This document shows positions 45,833 to 57,209 of a stretch of 64,000 bases of DNA, piece by piece. Numbering within the stretch: position 1 is the stretch's first letter; every line of letters begins with the position of its first letter. The translations under genes were made by a program, and so were the position numbers. Origin of the DNA: Ovis canadensis (Eukaryota > Chordata > Mammalia > Artiodactyla > Bovidae); the NCBI RefSeq assembly GCF_042477335.2, contig NC_091247.1, positions 39,669,501 to 39,733,500 on the forward strand. Reading direction: 5' to 3'. The notes under the pieces were generated by a model. The model saw nothing but the letters and a program-made list of their open reading frames with translations, ran no database searches and was not told the origin of the DNA.

Positions 45833-46349
45833 ATATTTTGAAAAGATAGACAGAATTGATCAACTTTTAGCCAGGCTCATCAAGAAGAAAAGAGAGAGGA
45901 TCTAAATAAAATAAGGAATGAAAGAGAAGTAACCACTGATATCATAGAAATACAAATAATCATAAAAGAATACTATGAAAAATTATATGCCAACAAATTG
46001 AACAACCTAGAAGAAACAGATTAATTTCTAGAAACATACAACCTTCTAAGACTGAATCAGGAAGAAATAGACAGTCTGAACAGATTGAATGCTAGCAATA
46101 AAATTGAATTTGCAAAAACAAAACAAAAAAAAATCCCAGCAAATGAAAGTCCAAGACTAGATGCTTTCACAGGTCAATTCTATAAAAAAACATTTAAAAA
46201 GTATTAATATTTATCCTTCTCAAACAATTTCAAACAATTAAAGAAGAAGGAACACTCCCAAACTTATTCTATGAGGTCACTATTACCCTGATATCAAAAC
46301 CAGATAAAAACAGTACAAAAAAAGAAAATCACAGGTAAAAATTATATTA

Positions 46350-46465
46350 CTTAGTTTTCAAGTATTTGAAGGTGTTTCAGATAGGCTTTTATTTTATTTT
46401 ATTTTTATTTTTAGTTAAGTTCAATTTGTTCAAAGACTATACCTTATGTAATTTGAATCCTTTGT
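46350..46465 (-). mobile_element. L1 ORF2 fragment, antisense
   Basis: The text tttcaagtatttgaaggtgt and gtaatttgaatcctttg resembles antisense L1 endonuclease. It lies end to end with the sense L1, so the locus may hold an inverted piece. Confidence 0.45.
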
Positions 46466-47057
46466 GTACACAGAGAAATCTCTCTCTCACGGTGTCTACA
46501 TGCATGCACCATGATCTCTGCACCGTGGTCTCTCTTCAGATCTCCACTGGGCACAGCAGTTTCCCTACCTATGGCTATCATTACTCCTCTAAGCAGATCC
46601 TGCTCCAGTGAAGCTCTCCCAGAGATGACCATCACTACCATTCCCCTGGGCTACCTGCTATGAACAATGAGCCATGGAGCACCAGAGTCATGCAGTGTTC
46701 TAAAGAGGAATGAGACAGAATGAGTCCCTCTCTTTCGTGTTATGTTTTATATGAGAGATTTCAAAACAGGATTATCTTGCATTTCTGTTCTCTAACAAAC
46801 TAGATCCTCATAATAGAAATGACTGCTGGGGAGGTGGGTAGAAAGGGAAAGGAGAACATGGTCAAAGGTAAATGCCAAGTCAACAATGCTAGAATTTCCA
46901 GAATTTTCCTTGTGGACAAGGAGGGTCAGAGGTTGAATATTTATGCCTTCTTTGATTTCACCTCTATAGTACAAGGAAGACAGGATCTCTGGGAAAGGAT
47001 CGAAGTTTTTGTTTTGTTTGATAGAGAGGAAGATCCCTCCACTACTTTGTATCTGAT
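46466..47057. other. No recognisable feature
   Basis: The 138-codon frame at 46819-47235 runs into the SINE and has no recognisable domain. Confidence 0.4.
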
Positions 47058-47069
47058 AAGGGGCTTTAT

Positions 47070-47312
47070 CCCAACTTCCCTGGTGGCTCAGAGGTTAAAG
47101 CGTCTGCCTGCAGTGCAGGAGACCTGGGTTCAATCCCTGGGTCGGGAAGATCCCCTGGAGAAGGAAATGGCAACCCACTCCAGTATTCTTGCCTGGAGAA
47201 TCCCATGGATGGAGGAGCCTGGTGGAATCCCATAGACGGAGGAGCCTGGTGGGCTACAGTCCACGGGGTCACAAAGAGTCAGACACGACTGAGCAACTTC
47301 ACTTTCACTTTC
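47070..47312 (+). mobile_element. Bov-tA SINE with 12-bp target duplication and internal duplication
   Basis: Sense copy between perfect aaggggctttat repeats (47058-47069, 47313-47324). A 27-bp unit starting gaatcccat and ending ggagcctggtg is tandemly duplicated at 47198-47251. Confidence 0.96.
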
Positions 47313-47324
47313 AAGGGGCTTTAT

Positions 47325-48264
47325 TGAAAAAATTAAAACAGGAGTGGTATTTCCTGAGGCTGGCACTAACAGATCTCAGTGGCCCTTCTTCATTATAGCT
47401 GTGACCAAACCCTTTCTGCTAGAAGTGGCCACAGTGATGACAGCCTTAACCTAGACCATGAGAATCCCTGGAAATGCAAGAACTAATGTGAAATCACTGA
47501 GCAAGCGGTCTCAAAGACCTTGAGTGGCTCAACTCATCAGTACCAATGACTCGGGAAAGGTCTGGCCTCCCCTATCATTTGCTGTTTGCCACTCAAATTT
47601 CAGTAGGGTATTTACGTAACTATCCAGAACGATCACCCCTACCTAGACAAGAATTTCCAGGTCAGGTCCCTGTGAGAGACAAGAGTGAGATCGTCCTGCT
47701 CCAGCTATTGATAGAGTCAGGCTCATCCATTTACTCCTGCTGCTTAAGGCCTAAGGACTCACAGGCCAGGTGCAGAGAGAAGGTCCCAGTCAGTGACACC
47801 TTTCTATGAAAGCTTTATTCTCAGATGAGCACCTAGGGGCTTGCCCCAAATCCAACAACACTGAAGATCTGGCTTCTCTCCCAAAATGCTTTACCCCTAT
47901 GGGGTCTCAGGACAGTAAACAAACCCTTTGCTGCACAGCAGAGCCCAGGCCAGTTGTACTGAGAACAACACAGGCCCTTGATAAATACCATCTGAGGGGG
48001 AGGGGCGTGTTTTACTGACCTTTATCTTAAAATCACCATTTGTTGGGAGGCACATCTAAAGGGCCTTTCGTATTAGATGTGTTGATGTCAGTTCCAGATG
48101 GGGTCTGCTTGTATCACACTCCTACAAGTGATGAAATATCTGTTTGGAATCAACATTCAGTATTCCGATTTTAAAACAGAGGAACAAATTAAAACATTAA
48201 CTCAGACTGGATAATAGTTATATGGTCTTATGTCACGTTTGAAGCCAAATATATGCTGTATTGG
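47325..48264. other. No recognisable feature
   Basis: Two frames (47546-47809, 47806-48018) look vaguely protein-like, but I cannot connect them to a family or splice sites. Confidence 0.35.
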
Positions 48265-48271
48265 GCTTTAT

Positions 48272-48500
48272 AGGGTCTTCCCAGGTAGCTCAGTGGTAAA
48301 GAATCTGCTTGCCAATGCTGGAGACACAGGAGACCCAGGTTAGATTCCTGGGTCAGGAAGACCCCCCTGAAGGGGGAAATGGCAACCCATTCCAGTATTC
48401 TTGCCTGGAGAATACCATGTACAGAAGAACCTGGTGGGTGACAATCGATGAGGGTCGCAGAATTGGATACAACTGAATATGCATATAGGCACGCATTTGT
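48272..48500 (+). mobile_element. Bov-tA SINE
   Basis: Sense copy bracketed by gctttat at 48265-48271 and 48501-48507. Confidence 0.92.
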
Positions 48501-48507
48501 GCTTTAT

Positions 48508-49245
48508 GTTACTGCACGATACCAGGAGCTAACAAACGCTGAACACATGCATGTGTCAGACATATAATATATGATTTCATCTAATCCATGGCCTGCTCCT
48601 ACCAGTCACTTCCTTCTGCTTCCACTGCAGCTCTCCACACCAGATGGGTTCAGGCCTCCAGGGAATGGACACAGTGCAGAAGGCAGAAAGTAGCCACAGG
48701 CTTTGTTCCAGGCCAGTTGGGAATACACTTCTTCATTATGAGCATTTATGCAAATGCAATTTGAATGAAGCCTGACTCAATCACTCAATGGGAAGGCAAA
48801 GCAAGAAGAATTCCAAAAAAGCCTTGCAGAGAGGCTGGAGAGCCATGGGTGGTAACTGGCCAGCTCATTTCCTGCCAGAACCTTCTCATCACAGCTCACC
48901 ACTTCTCTGTCTTTCTGCTTTATCTATCATGAAATGAGAGCCTCATGACAGTTAAGCCCATAGCCCAGAGTTGATGATTAGATGCAATATTCAAAATCAG
49001 CTTCAACAGAACTAAGCTCTCACGAAACGGAAGAGGAAGATGGCTTAACTGCTCTGGTTTCAGTTCTTTTCCTGTGAAATGAATTGCTGGACTTCGTTTT
49101 CTCTAGATCCCTTAATATTCAAGCCCGTTCCCACCCACCTGACCTAAACCTGAACAGGAGACTGTGTTTTGTGGCAGAAGAACAGAAGATGCAAGTTTGA
49201 GTTTCGAGGAACACAGCTTCTGGAAAGCTCTGTAATTAACATGTA
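48508..49245. other. No recognisable feature
   Basis: Nothing I can support. Confidence 0.4.
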
Positions 49246-49447
49246 CTCCCCAAGGGGCTCAGTGGTAAACTATCTGCCTACAAATGCATGAGGCACAGGT
49301 TCTATCCTTGGGTCAGGAAGATCCCCTAGAGAAGGAAATGGCAAACCACCAGTATTCTTCCTTGGGAAATCCCATGGACAGAGGAACCTGGCAGACCACA
49401 GTCCACGGAGGTCTCAAGAGTTGGACACGACTGAACAACTGACCACA
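49246..49447 (+). mobile_element. Bov-tA SINE, old
   Basis: Diverged sense copy from caaggggctcagtggtaaac to tggacacgactgaacaactg. Confidence 0.88.
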
Positions 49448-49883
49448 CACGTACCCCAAAGCAAAAAATCTGTCCTTCCACCCCACTCCAGCCCCTGACC
49501 ATAAGTCATTCACAGTATTTCTCTTCTCACTTACTTGCAGTAGAGGAAAGAATAATGAACCAAGGGTTACAAAAACCAGATTCTTATCCCAAATCTCAAG
49601 ATTTATTTAAAATTAATAAACAGAAAATAATAGCTCATATTAAATAAATGAATAATATGAACAAGTGATATTTTCTAACCAGTTTATTTCCTACCATTTG
49701 TATGGGTTCCTCATGAAAGTAATCAAACTCATGGTTACGATGCCTTACTATAGTCTAGAAACTGTATATACTAACTTCTAGAGATTCAGAAATGAGAGAT
49801 CACAATCTAGTTTGAAAAGGGAGTAAACAGAATAAATGGCAAAAAGCAATGCAGCTGTAGACAGCTTTCCTTTAAATTGCTGC
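49448..49883. other. No recognisable feature
   Basis: AT-rich sequence without a named repeat or gene. Confidence 0.4.
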
Positions 49884-50208
49884 CAGTTCAGTTCAGTTCA
49901 GTTCAGTCACTCAGTCATGTCCGACTCCTTGCAACCTCTTTGCAACTGCAGCACGCCAGGCCTCCCTGTCCATCACCAACTCCCAGAGTTCACTCAAACT
50001 CATGCCCATTGAGTCGGTGATGCCATCCAGTGATCTCATCCTCTGTCGTCCCCTTCTCCTCCTGCCCTCAATCCCTCCCAGCATCAGAGTCTTTTCCAGT
50101 GAGTCAACTCTTCACATGAGGTGGCCAAAGTATTGGAGTTTCAGCTTTAGCATCAGTCCTTCCAAAGAACACCCAGGACTGATCTTCTTTAGAATGGACT
50201 GGTTGGAC
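49884..50208 (-). mobile_element. BovB 3' fragment joined to L1
   Basis: The last 325 bp of antisense BovB with four copies of GTTCA at its end. It breaks at agaatggactggttgga and continues directly as L1 (ccatcatcaaaaattcc). Confidence 0.92.
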
Positions 50209-51200
50209 CATCATCAAAAATTCCACAAATAAATGCTTGGGAGAGTGTGGAGAAAAAGGAATTCTCCTACACTGTTGGTGGGAATGTAAACTGGTGCAGT
50301 AACTATGAAAAACAATATAGAGGTTCCTTACAAAACTAGAGTTACCATATGATCCAGCAATCCCACCCCTGGGCATATATACAGAAAGAACTCTAATTCA
50401 GAAAGATACACACACCCCTATGTTCATAGCAGCACTATTTACAATAACCAAGACATAGAAGAAACCTAAATATCAATTGACAGATGAATGGATAAAGAAG
50501 ATGTGGTACATACGTACAATGGAACATTCAGTTCAGTTCAGTCGCTCAGTCGTGTCCGACTCTTTGCGACCCCATGAATTGCAGCACCCCAGACCTCCCA
50601 GTCCATCACCAACTCCCAGAGTTCACTCAGGCTCACGTCCATCGAGTCAGTGATGCCATCCAGCCATCTCATCCTCTGTCATCCCCTTCTCCTCCTGCCC
50701 CCAATCCCTCCCAGCATCAGAGTCTTTTCCAATGAGTCAACTCTTCGCATGAGGTGGCCAAAGTACTGCAGTTTCAGCTTTAGCATCATTCCTTCCAAAG
50801 GAATCCCAGGGCTGATCTCCTTCAGAATGGACTGGTTGGATCTCCTACAATGGAATATTACTCAGACATAAAAAATAATGAAATTATGCTCTTTGCAACA
50901 ACATGGATGGATGTAGAGATTATCACACTAAGTGAGGTAAGTCAGAGAAAGACAAATATTACATGATATCATTATATGTGGAATCTAAGAAAAATAATAC
51001 AGATGAACTTATTTATAGAAATAGACTCATAGACATGGAAAATAAGCTCATGGTAAATGAACAGGGAAAATAGGAAGGATAAATTAGGGGTCTGAGATTG
51101 GCAGATACATGCTACTACATATAAAAGAAACAACAAGGTCCTACTGTATAGCATAGGGAACTATTTTCAATATCTTATAATAAACTACAAAGCAAAGGGA
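50209..51200 (+). mobile_element. L1 3' region, split by BovB
   Basis: Sense L1 from ccatcatcaaaaattccac to caatatcttataataaac. The BovB piece at 50529-50845 interrupts it. Confidence 0.88.
50529..50845 (-). mobile_element. BovB 3' fragment with 14-bp target duplication
   Basis: 317 bp of antisense BovB. Flanks tacaatggaacatt (50515-50528) and tacaatggaatatt (50846-50859) differ at one base. The L1 position is the same as that hit by the BovB at 24852. Confidence 0.95.
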
Positions 51201-51483
51201 AAACATAGAATTCCTTATCTGAGGCTCCCACTCTTACTTGCTGTAGGGTCGGGAACCAGGCAGGAGGCGCCTATGGGTGAGGGGAATGCTGTTTGGTGCT
51301 CCTTCTCAGAGGAGCTGGGGAAGGTGGGCTAGTGTGGGTATTCTTATTTTCTATACTGGTTTCATGGGCAATTTCTCCAGGATCACCCAGCTCCCTAAAA
51401 AACTACTGATACAAATCTGGTTATGTTTTCATGGAAAATTCACATTTTTATGGCAAATGCAGAGTAACTAAAACATTCTTTCT

Positions 51484-51517
<34 letters not shown>

Positions 51518-52199
51518 GTGGGGGTAGAGACAGGGCACCATGAATAACTATGTGCCTAGACAGGCTCAGTGGCCCAGAATGGGACATTGGTGGTATTTAG
51601 GGGGATCATTTCTATGAGAAACTGTAGAAAAGGATCACAGAAGTCAGCATTTTGTTGGAGGAGCTATATCATTTTGCATTCCCACTAGCAATGTATGAGA
51701 GTTGCACCTCTTCCACATTCCTGCTATGTACATTGACTGACTATATATATATATACAGCCTAAACATTGAAAATTACATTTCATTACACAGACTTGCTGA
51801 AGACTTGAACCCAGGATAGAGCCTCTCAGATAGCTCTGAGGGACTGTCCCGAAAAGGTAATGGGAAGCCAGGATTTATAGGTTCTGCAAGACAGAAACAA
51901 CTCAAAAATAAAAAAGCAAAAAAAAAAAAAGGTAGGTAGTGGAACATTGAAATTTTACTGCTAATTAGAGAAGCAGACATCTCAAGTTAATGAATTTAAG
52001 TGCTTTGCTATGTATGGGAATATGTCTGGGCTTAATGAAATTATTCCTTTGATATGTACCTTAATGCCATTCCCTGGCTTTTCCCCATCCTGAATTCACT
52101 CAAGGTGCACAGTTGGGAGTGGTGGCAGAGGTTGATGGCATGGTGGCCACAGCATCCTCTGTTTAGTGAACTGGCAGGTGAAGCTCTTCGTCCACGTGT
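51201..52199. other. (GT)n tract and short antisense L1 piece
   Basis: A (GT)n microsatellite lies at 51485-51519. The text gcattcccactagcaatgta at about 51676-51695 belongs to an antisense L1 fragment (51640-51760). The rest, to the BovB target site at 52200, is unassigned. Confidence 0.6.
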
Positions 52200-52209
52200 A
52201 TAGTATTGC

Positions 52210-53668
52210 CCATTTGACTTCACACTTCAGGATGTTTGACTCTAGTTGAGTGACCACACCGTCACGGCTATCCAGGTCATTGAGAACTTTCTTGTATAGT
52301 TCTTCTGTGTGTCTCTTGCCAACTCTTCTTTATCTCTTTTGCTTCTGTTAGGTCTTTACTGTTTCTGTCCTTTATCATGATCGTCCATGTATGAAATGTT
52401 CCCTTGGTATCCCTAATTTCTCTAGTCTTTCCCATTCTATCGTTTTCCTCTATTTCTTTGCATTGTTCTTTGAAGGCCTTCTTATCTCTTCTTGCTATTC
52501 TCTGGAACTCTGCATTGAGTTGGGTATATCTTTCCCTTTCCCCATTGCCTTTTGTATTTGTAAAGCCTCCTCAGACAACTGCTTTGCCTTCTTATATTTC
52601 TTTTTCTTTGGGATTTTAGTCTCTGCTTTCTGTACAATGTTATGAACCTCCATCCATAGTTCCTCAGGCACTCTGTCTACCAGATCTAATCCCTTGAATC
52701 TATTCATCACCTTCACTATATAATCATAAGGTATTTGATTTAGGTCATACCTGAATGGCCTGGTTGTTTTCCCTACTTTCTTCAATTTAAGCCTGAATTT
52801 TACAATAAGGAGCTGATGATCTGAACCAGTCAGTTCCAGGTCTTGCTTCTGCTGACTGTATAGAGCTTCTCCACCTTCAGCTGTAAAGAATATAATCAAC
52901 ATGGTTTGGTATTGACCATCTGTTATGTCCATGTATAGAGTCAACTCTTGTGTTGTTGGAAGAGGGTGTTTTCTATGACCAATGGGCTCTCTTGACAAAA
53001 CTCTGTTAGCCTTTGCCCTGCTTCATTTTTCACTCCAAGGCCAAACTTGACTGTTGTTCTTGGTGTCTCCTGACTTTTGCATTCCAATCCTCTATGATGA
53101 AAAGGACATATTTTTTGGTATTAGTAGAAGGTGTTGTAGGTCTTCATACAACCAATCAAGTTCAACTTCTTTGCATCAATGGTTGGGGCACAGACGTGGA
53201 TTACTGTGATGTTGAATGGTTTGCCTTGGAAATGAACCAAGATACTCTGTCATTTTTGAGATTGCACTCAAGTACTTCATTTTGCTCTCTTTTGTAGACT
53301 ATGTAGGCTACTCTATTCCTTTTAAGAGATTCTTTCCCACAGTAGTAGATATAATGGTCATCTGAATTAAATTTGCCCACTCTTGTCCATTTTATTTCAC
53401 TAATTACTAACATGTTGACATTCAATCTTGCCATCTCCTGCTTGACTATATCCAATTTATCTTGATTCCTGGACCTAATATTCCAGGTTCCTATGCAATA
53501 TTATTTTTCTTACAGCATCAGATTTTATTTTCACCACCAGATACATCAAAAACCGAGTGTCATTTTCACTTTGGCCCAGCTACTTCATTATTTCTGAAGT
53601 TATTTGTAATTGCCTTCTGCTCTTCTCCAGTAGCATATCGGACACCTTCTGACCTGGGAGGCTCTGTG
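52210..53668 (-). mobile_element. BovB 5' part, inverted (5'UTR and endonuclease)
   Basis: On the minus strand this carries BovB 5'UTR (53668 to about 53480), then the start of the AP-endonuclease domain (frame 53455-53201, with the CGKESLKRN segment) and the endonuclease end plus linker (frame 52998-52495, KVGKTTRPFRYDLNQIPYDY). It stops at the linker at 52210. Frames are broken between 53201 and 52998. It abuts the sense part at about 53669 and shares the target duplication with it. Confidence 0.93.
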
Positions 53669-55530
53669 AATACCAGAAGAACTATACAAAAAATGTCTTA
53701 ATGATCTGGATAACTATGAAGGTGTGGTCACTCACCTAGAGCTAGACATCTTGGAGTGTAAAGTCAAGTGGGCCTTAGGAAGCATTGCTGTGAACAAAGC
53801 TAGTAGAGGTGACAGAATTCCAGGTGAGCTATTTAAAATCCCAAAAAGTGATGCTGTTAGTGCTGCACTTAATATGTCAGCAAATTTGGAAAACTCAACT
53901 GTGATCACAGGATTGGAAAAGGTCAATTTTCATTTCAATTCCAGAGAAGGACAATGCCAAAGAATGCTCAAACTACCATATAATTGTACTCATTTCACAT
54001 GCTGGCAAGATTATGTTCAAAATCCTTCATCAGTATGTAAACCAAGAACTTCCAGATATACAAACTGAGTTTCAAAAAGGCAGAAGAACCAGAGATCAAA
54101 TTGTCAACATTTGTTGGATCATGGAGAAAGCAAAGGAGTTCTAGAAAAACATCTTCTGCTTCATTGACTGCATAAAAGCCTTTGACTGTGCTATCGTTCA
54201 GTTGTTAAGTCATGTCAGATTCTTTGTGACCCCGTGGACACTATGGTGTCCCTTTGCACACCAGGCTTAGCTGTCCTTCACTATATCCTGGAGTTTGCTC
54301 AAATTCATGTCCATTGAGTCAGTGATGCCACCTAACCATCTCATCCTCTGTCACCCCTTCTTCTGCCCTCAATCTTCCCCAGCATCAGGGTCTTTTCCAA
54401 TGAGTCAGCTCTTCACATCAGGTGGCCAAAATACTAAAGCTTTAGCTTTAGCATCAGTTCTTCCAACGAATATTCAGGGTTGATTTCCCTCACTGTGTGT
54501 ATCATAACAAACTGTGGAAAATTCTTAAAGAGGTGGGAGTACCAGACCACTTTACCTGTCTCCTGAAAATCTTGTATACAGGTCAGGAAGCAACAGTTAG
54601 AACTGGACATGGAACAACTAACTGGTTCAAAATTGGGAAAGCAGTACAACAAAGCTGTATATTGTCACCCTGTTTATTTAACTCATATGCAGAGTACTTC
54701 ATGCGAAATGCTAGGCTGGATAAATCACAAGTTGAAATCAAGATTGCTACGAGAAATATCAATAACCTCAGATATGCAGATGACCCCACTGTAATGGCAG
54801 AAAAGCAAAGAGGAACTAAAGAGCCTCTTGATAAGGGTGAAAGAGGAGAGTAAAAAAGCTGTCTTGAAGCTCAACATGAAAAAAACAAAGATCATGGCAT
54901 TTGATCCCATCACTTCATGGCAAATAGAAAGGGAAAAGTGAAAGCAGTGATAGATTTTCTTTTTTTTGGGGGGGGGGGCTCCAAAATCACTGCAGATGGT
55001 GACTGCAGCCATGAAATGAAAAGTCACTTGGTCCTTGGAAGGAAAGCTGTGACAAACCTAGACAGTGTATTAAAAAGCAGAGACAGTATAGTCAAAGCTA
55101 TGATTTTTCCAGTAGTCATGTACAAATGTGAGAGTTTAACCGTAAAGGAGGCTGAGTGCTGAAGAATTGATGCTTTTGAATTATGGAGCTGGAGAAGACT
55201 CTTGAGAGTCCTTTGGACTGCAAGGAGATCAAACTAGTCAATTCTAAAGGAAATCAACCCTGAATATTCATTGGAAGGACTGATGCTGAAGCTGAAGCTC
55301 CAATACTTTGGCCACTTGATGTGAAGAGCTGACTCATTGGAGAAGACCCTGATCTGAGAAAGAGTGAAGACAATAGGAGGAGACAGCAGAGGATGAGATG
55401 GTTAAATAGCATCACTAACTCAATGGACGTGAATTTTAGCAAATTCTCAGAGGACAGAGGAGCCTGGCGTGCTACAGTCCATGGAATCGCACAGAGTTGA
55501 ACACAACTCAGTCACTGAACAACAACAACA
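53669..55530 (+). mobile_element. BovB 3' part, sense (RT domain to tail)
   Basis: Sense BovB from the linker (cagaagaactatacaaaaaa) through the RT domain (NINNLRYADD near 54758-54786) to the (ACA)n-like tail. Outside the insertion, a perfect 10-bp repeat atagtattgc stands at 52200-52209 and 55531-55540, enclosing both this and the inverted part. The first 110 bp are also present, inverted, at about 52210-52318. Many frameshifts; a G9 run at 54967-54976 adds one. The fragment at 54191-54491 is a later insertion. Confidence 0.93.
54191..54491 (-). mobile_element. BovB 3' fragment nested in BovB
   Basis: Antisense BovB end of 300 bp. It splits the RT codons of the host element between gcctttgactgtg and actgtgtgtatcataac. 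The repeated actgtg (54185-54190, 54492-54497) is the likely target duplication. Confidence 0.9.
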
Positions 55531-55540
55531 ATAGTATTGC

Positions 55541-55930
55541 TAATATTTTTTATTTTACCCATTCCAGTTGGTCAGAATTGACATCTTGTGGTTTTAATTT
55601 TCATTTTCTTAATATTTGATGATGTTTGAGAACATTTTCAAGTGCTTATTAGCACATATGAATCATATATTTTCTTTTGTGAAATATCTATACAAGTCTT
55701 TTGTTGTGTTTTATTGGGTTGTTTGTCATTTTTATTGTTAATTTTAAGAGTTGTTAAATACATTTTGGATTCAAGTTCTTGCCAGTTTTTCTGTATCGCA
55801 AAAAATTTCTCCCAGTCTGTAACTTGCCTATTTCCTTAATGATGCCTTTAAATGTGCAAAATGTTTTGTTTTGATGAATTCAGCTCATCAAACTTTTATG
55901 TTATGTTACTCTTTTCATGTGCTAATAAAT
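55541..55930 (-). mobile_element. Old L1, antisense
   Basis: The text tttgtcatttttattgttaa and gttgttaaatacattttgg, then ttctcccagtctgtaacttg, is antisense L1 ORF2/3' sequence. This was the target of the BovB insertion on its left. Confidence 0.65.
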
Positions 55931-55934
55931 ATGT

Positions 55935-56335
55935 TTCTCAGAAAGAGACTCACAGGACTAGAAAATGGACTTATGATTACCGAGGGGTAGGGACGGCTAG
56001 AGACTTTGGGAAGGTCATGTACACACTGCTATATTTAAAATGGATAAGCAACAAAGACCTATTGTGTAGCACATGAAACTCTGCTCAATCTTATGTGCCA
56101 GACTGGATGGAAGGGAGGTTTGGGGGAGAATGGATACATGTATATATATTTATTTATTTTAATTGCAGGCTGATTACTTTACAATATTGTTGTGATTTTT
56201 GCCATACATTGACATGAATCAGCCACGGTGTACAGGATACATGTATATATATGGCTGAGTCCCTTCACTGTTCACCCGAAATTACCACAACATTATTCAT
56301 CAGGTAGACTTCAGTACAAAAGGGTTTTGGTGTTA
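55935..56335 (+). mobile_element. Ruminant L1 3' end with nested L1 tail
   Basis: Sense L1 from agaaagagactcacaggact to accacaacattattcatcag. An 85-bp L1 tail interrupts it at 56150-56234. Confidence 0.82.
56150..56234 (-). mobile_element. 85-bp L1 tail with 18-bp target duplication
   Basis: Antisense L1 3' end (tttacaatattgttgtgatt, catacattgacatgaatcag). Perfect 18-bp repeats ggatacatgtatatatat stand at 56132-56149 and 56235-56252. Confidence 0.92.
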
Positions 56336-56399
56336 AAAACATAAAAAAGTTTTTTTAGAAAGTCTGTTTCTGCCCAGGATTTTGAAGATATTCTACAAA

Positions 56400-57137
56400 A
56401 AGCCTCTTGATGAAAGTGAAAGAGGAGAGTGAAAAAGTTGGCTTAAAGCTCAACATTCAGAAAATGAAGATCATGGCATCCAGTCCCATCACTTCATGGC
56501 AAATAGATGGGGAAACAGTGGAAACAGTGTCAGACTTTATTTTGGGGGGCTCCAAAATCACTGCAGATGGTGACTGCAGCCATGAAATTAAAAGACGCTT
56601 ACTCCTGGGAAGAAAAGTTATGACCAACCTAGATAGTATATTCAAAAGCAGAGACATTACTTTGCCGACTAAGGTCCGTCTAGTCAAGTCTATGGTTTTT
56701 CCTGTGGTCATGCATGAATGCGAGAGTTGGACTGTGAAGAAGGCTGAGCGCCGAAGAATTGATGCTTTTGAAGTGTGGTGTTGGAGAAGACTCTTGAGAG
56801 TCCCTTGGACTGCAAGGAGATCCAACCAGTCCATTCTGAAGGAGATCAACCATGGGATTTCTTTGGAAGGAATGATGCTAAAGCTGAAACTCCAGTACTT
56901 TGGCTACCTCATGCGAAGAGTTGACTCGTTGGAAAAGACTCTGATGCTGGGAGGGATTGGGGGCAGGAGGAGAAGGGGATGACCCAGGATGAGATGGCTG
57001 GATGGCATCACGGACTTGATGGACGTGAGTCTGAGTGAACTCCGGGAGATGGGGATGAACAGGGAGGCCTGGCGTGCTGCAATTCATGGGGTCGCAAAGA
57101 GTCGGACACGACTGAACGACTGAACTGAACTGAACTA
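56400..57137 (+). mobile_element. BovB 3' part with longest open frame
   Basis: Sense BovB. The frame 56407-56982 (191 codons) is intact from the RT thumb/C-terminal region to IGGRRRRG, where a TGA replaces the usual continuation. It is among the least damaged BovB copies here, yet it is 5'-truncated and inactive. Confidence 0.93.
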
Positions 57138-57209
57138 CTGTCTTCTGCTTGAAGTCCTATGGTTCTTGCTTATATTTTTCAGTCTTTGATCACCCAAAAT
57201 TGAATATAT

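Larger units (their letters stand above)
42890..46330 (+). mobile_element. Long decayed L1 (ORF1 end to ORF2 middle)
   Basis: Collinear with old mammalian L1. ORF1-like text is at 43067-43270. The inter-ORF region runs to about 44330 with gtggggg near 44009. ORF2 endonuclease is at 44450-45300 (a frame with HANGNDKKAGIAIFILDKID and a YAPN motif). Further ORF2 extends to 46325, where the copy stops before the RT palm. It is interrupted at 42996, 44649, 45101 and 45671. All frames carry stops. Confidence 0.82.

Noticed and set aside
46819..47235. 138-codon frame
   Set aside because: Its C-terminal half is translated Bov-tA; the N-terminal half has no recognisable content.
52495..52998. 167-codon minus frame as a cellular endonuclease-like gene
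   Set aside because: Its peptide is BovB endonuclease/linker and lies in the inverted part of a retrotransposon insertion.
56407..56982. 191-codon frame as a live gene
   Set aside because: It is the C-terminal fragment of BovB ORF, without endonuclease or RT palm, ending early.
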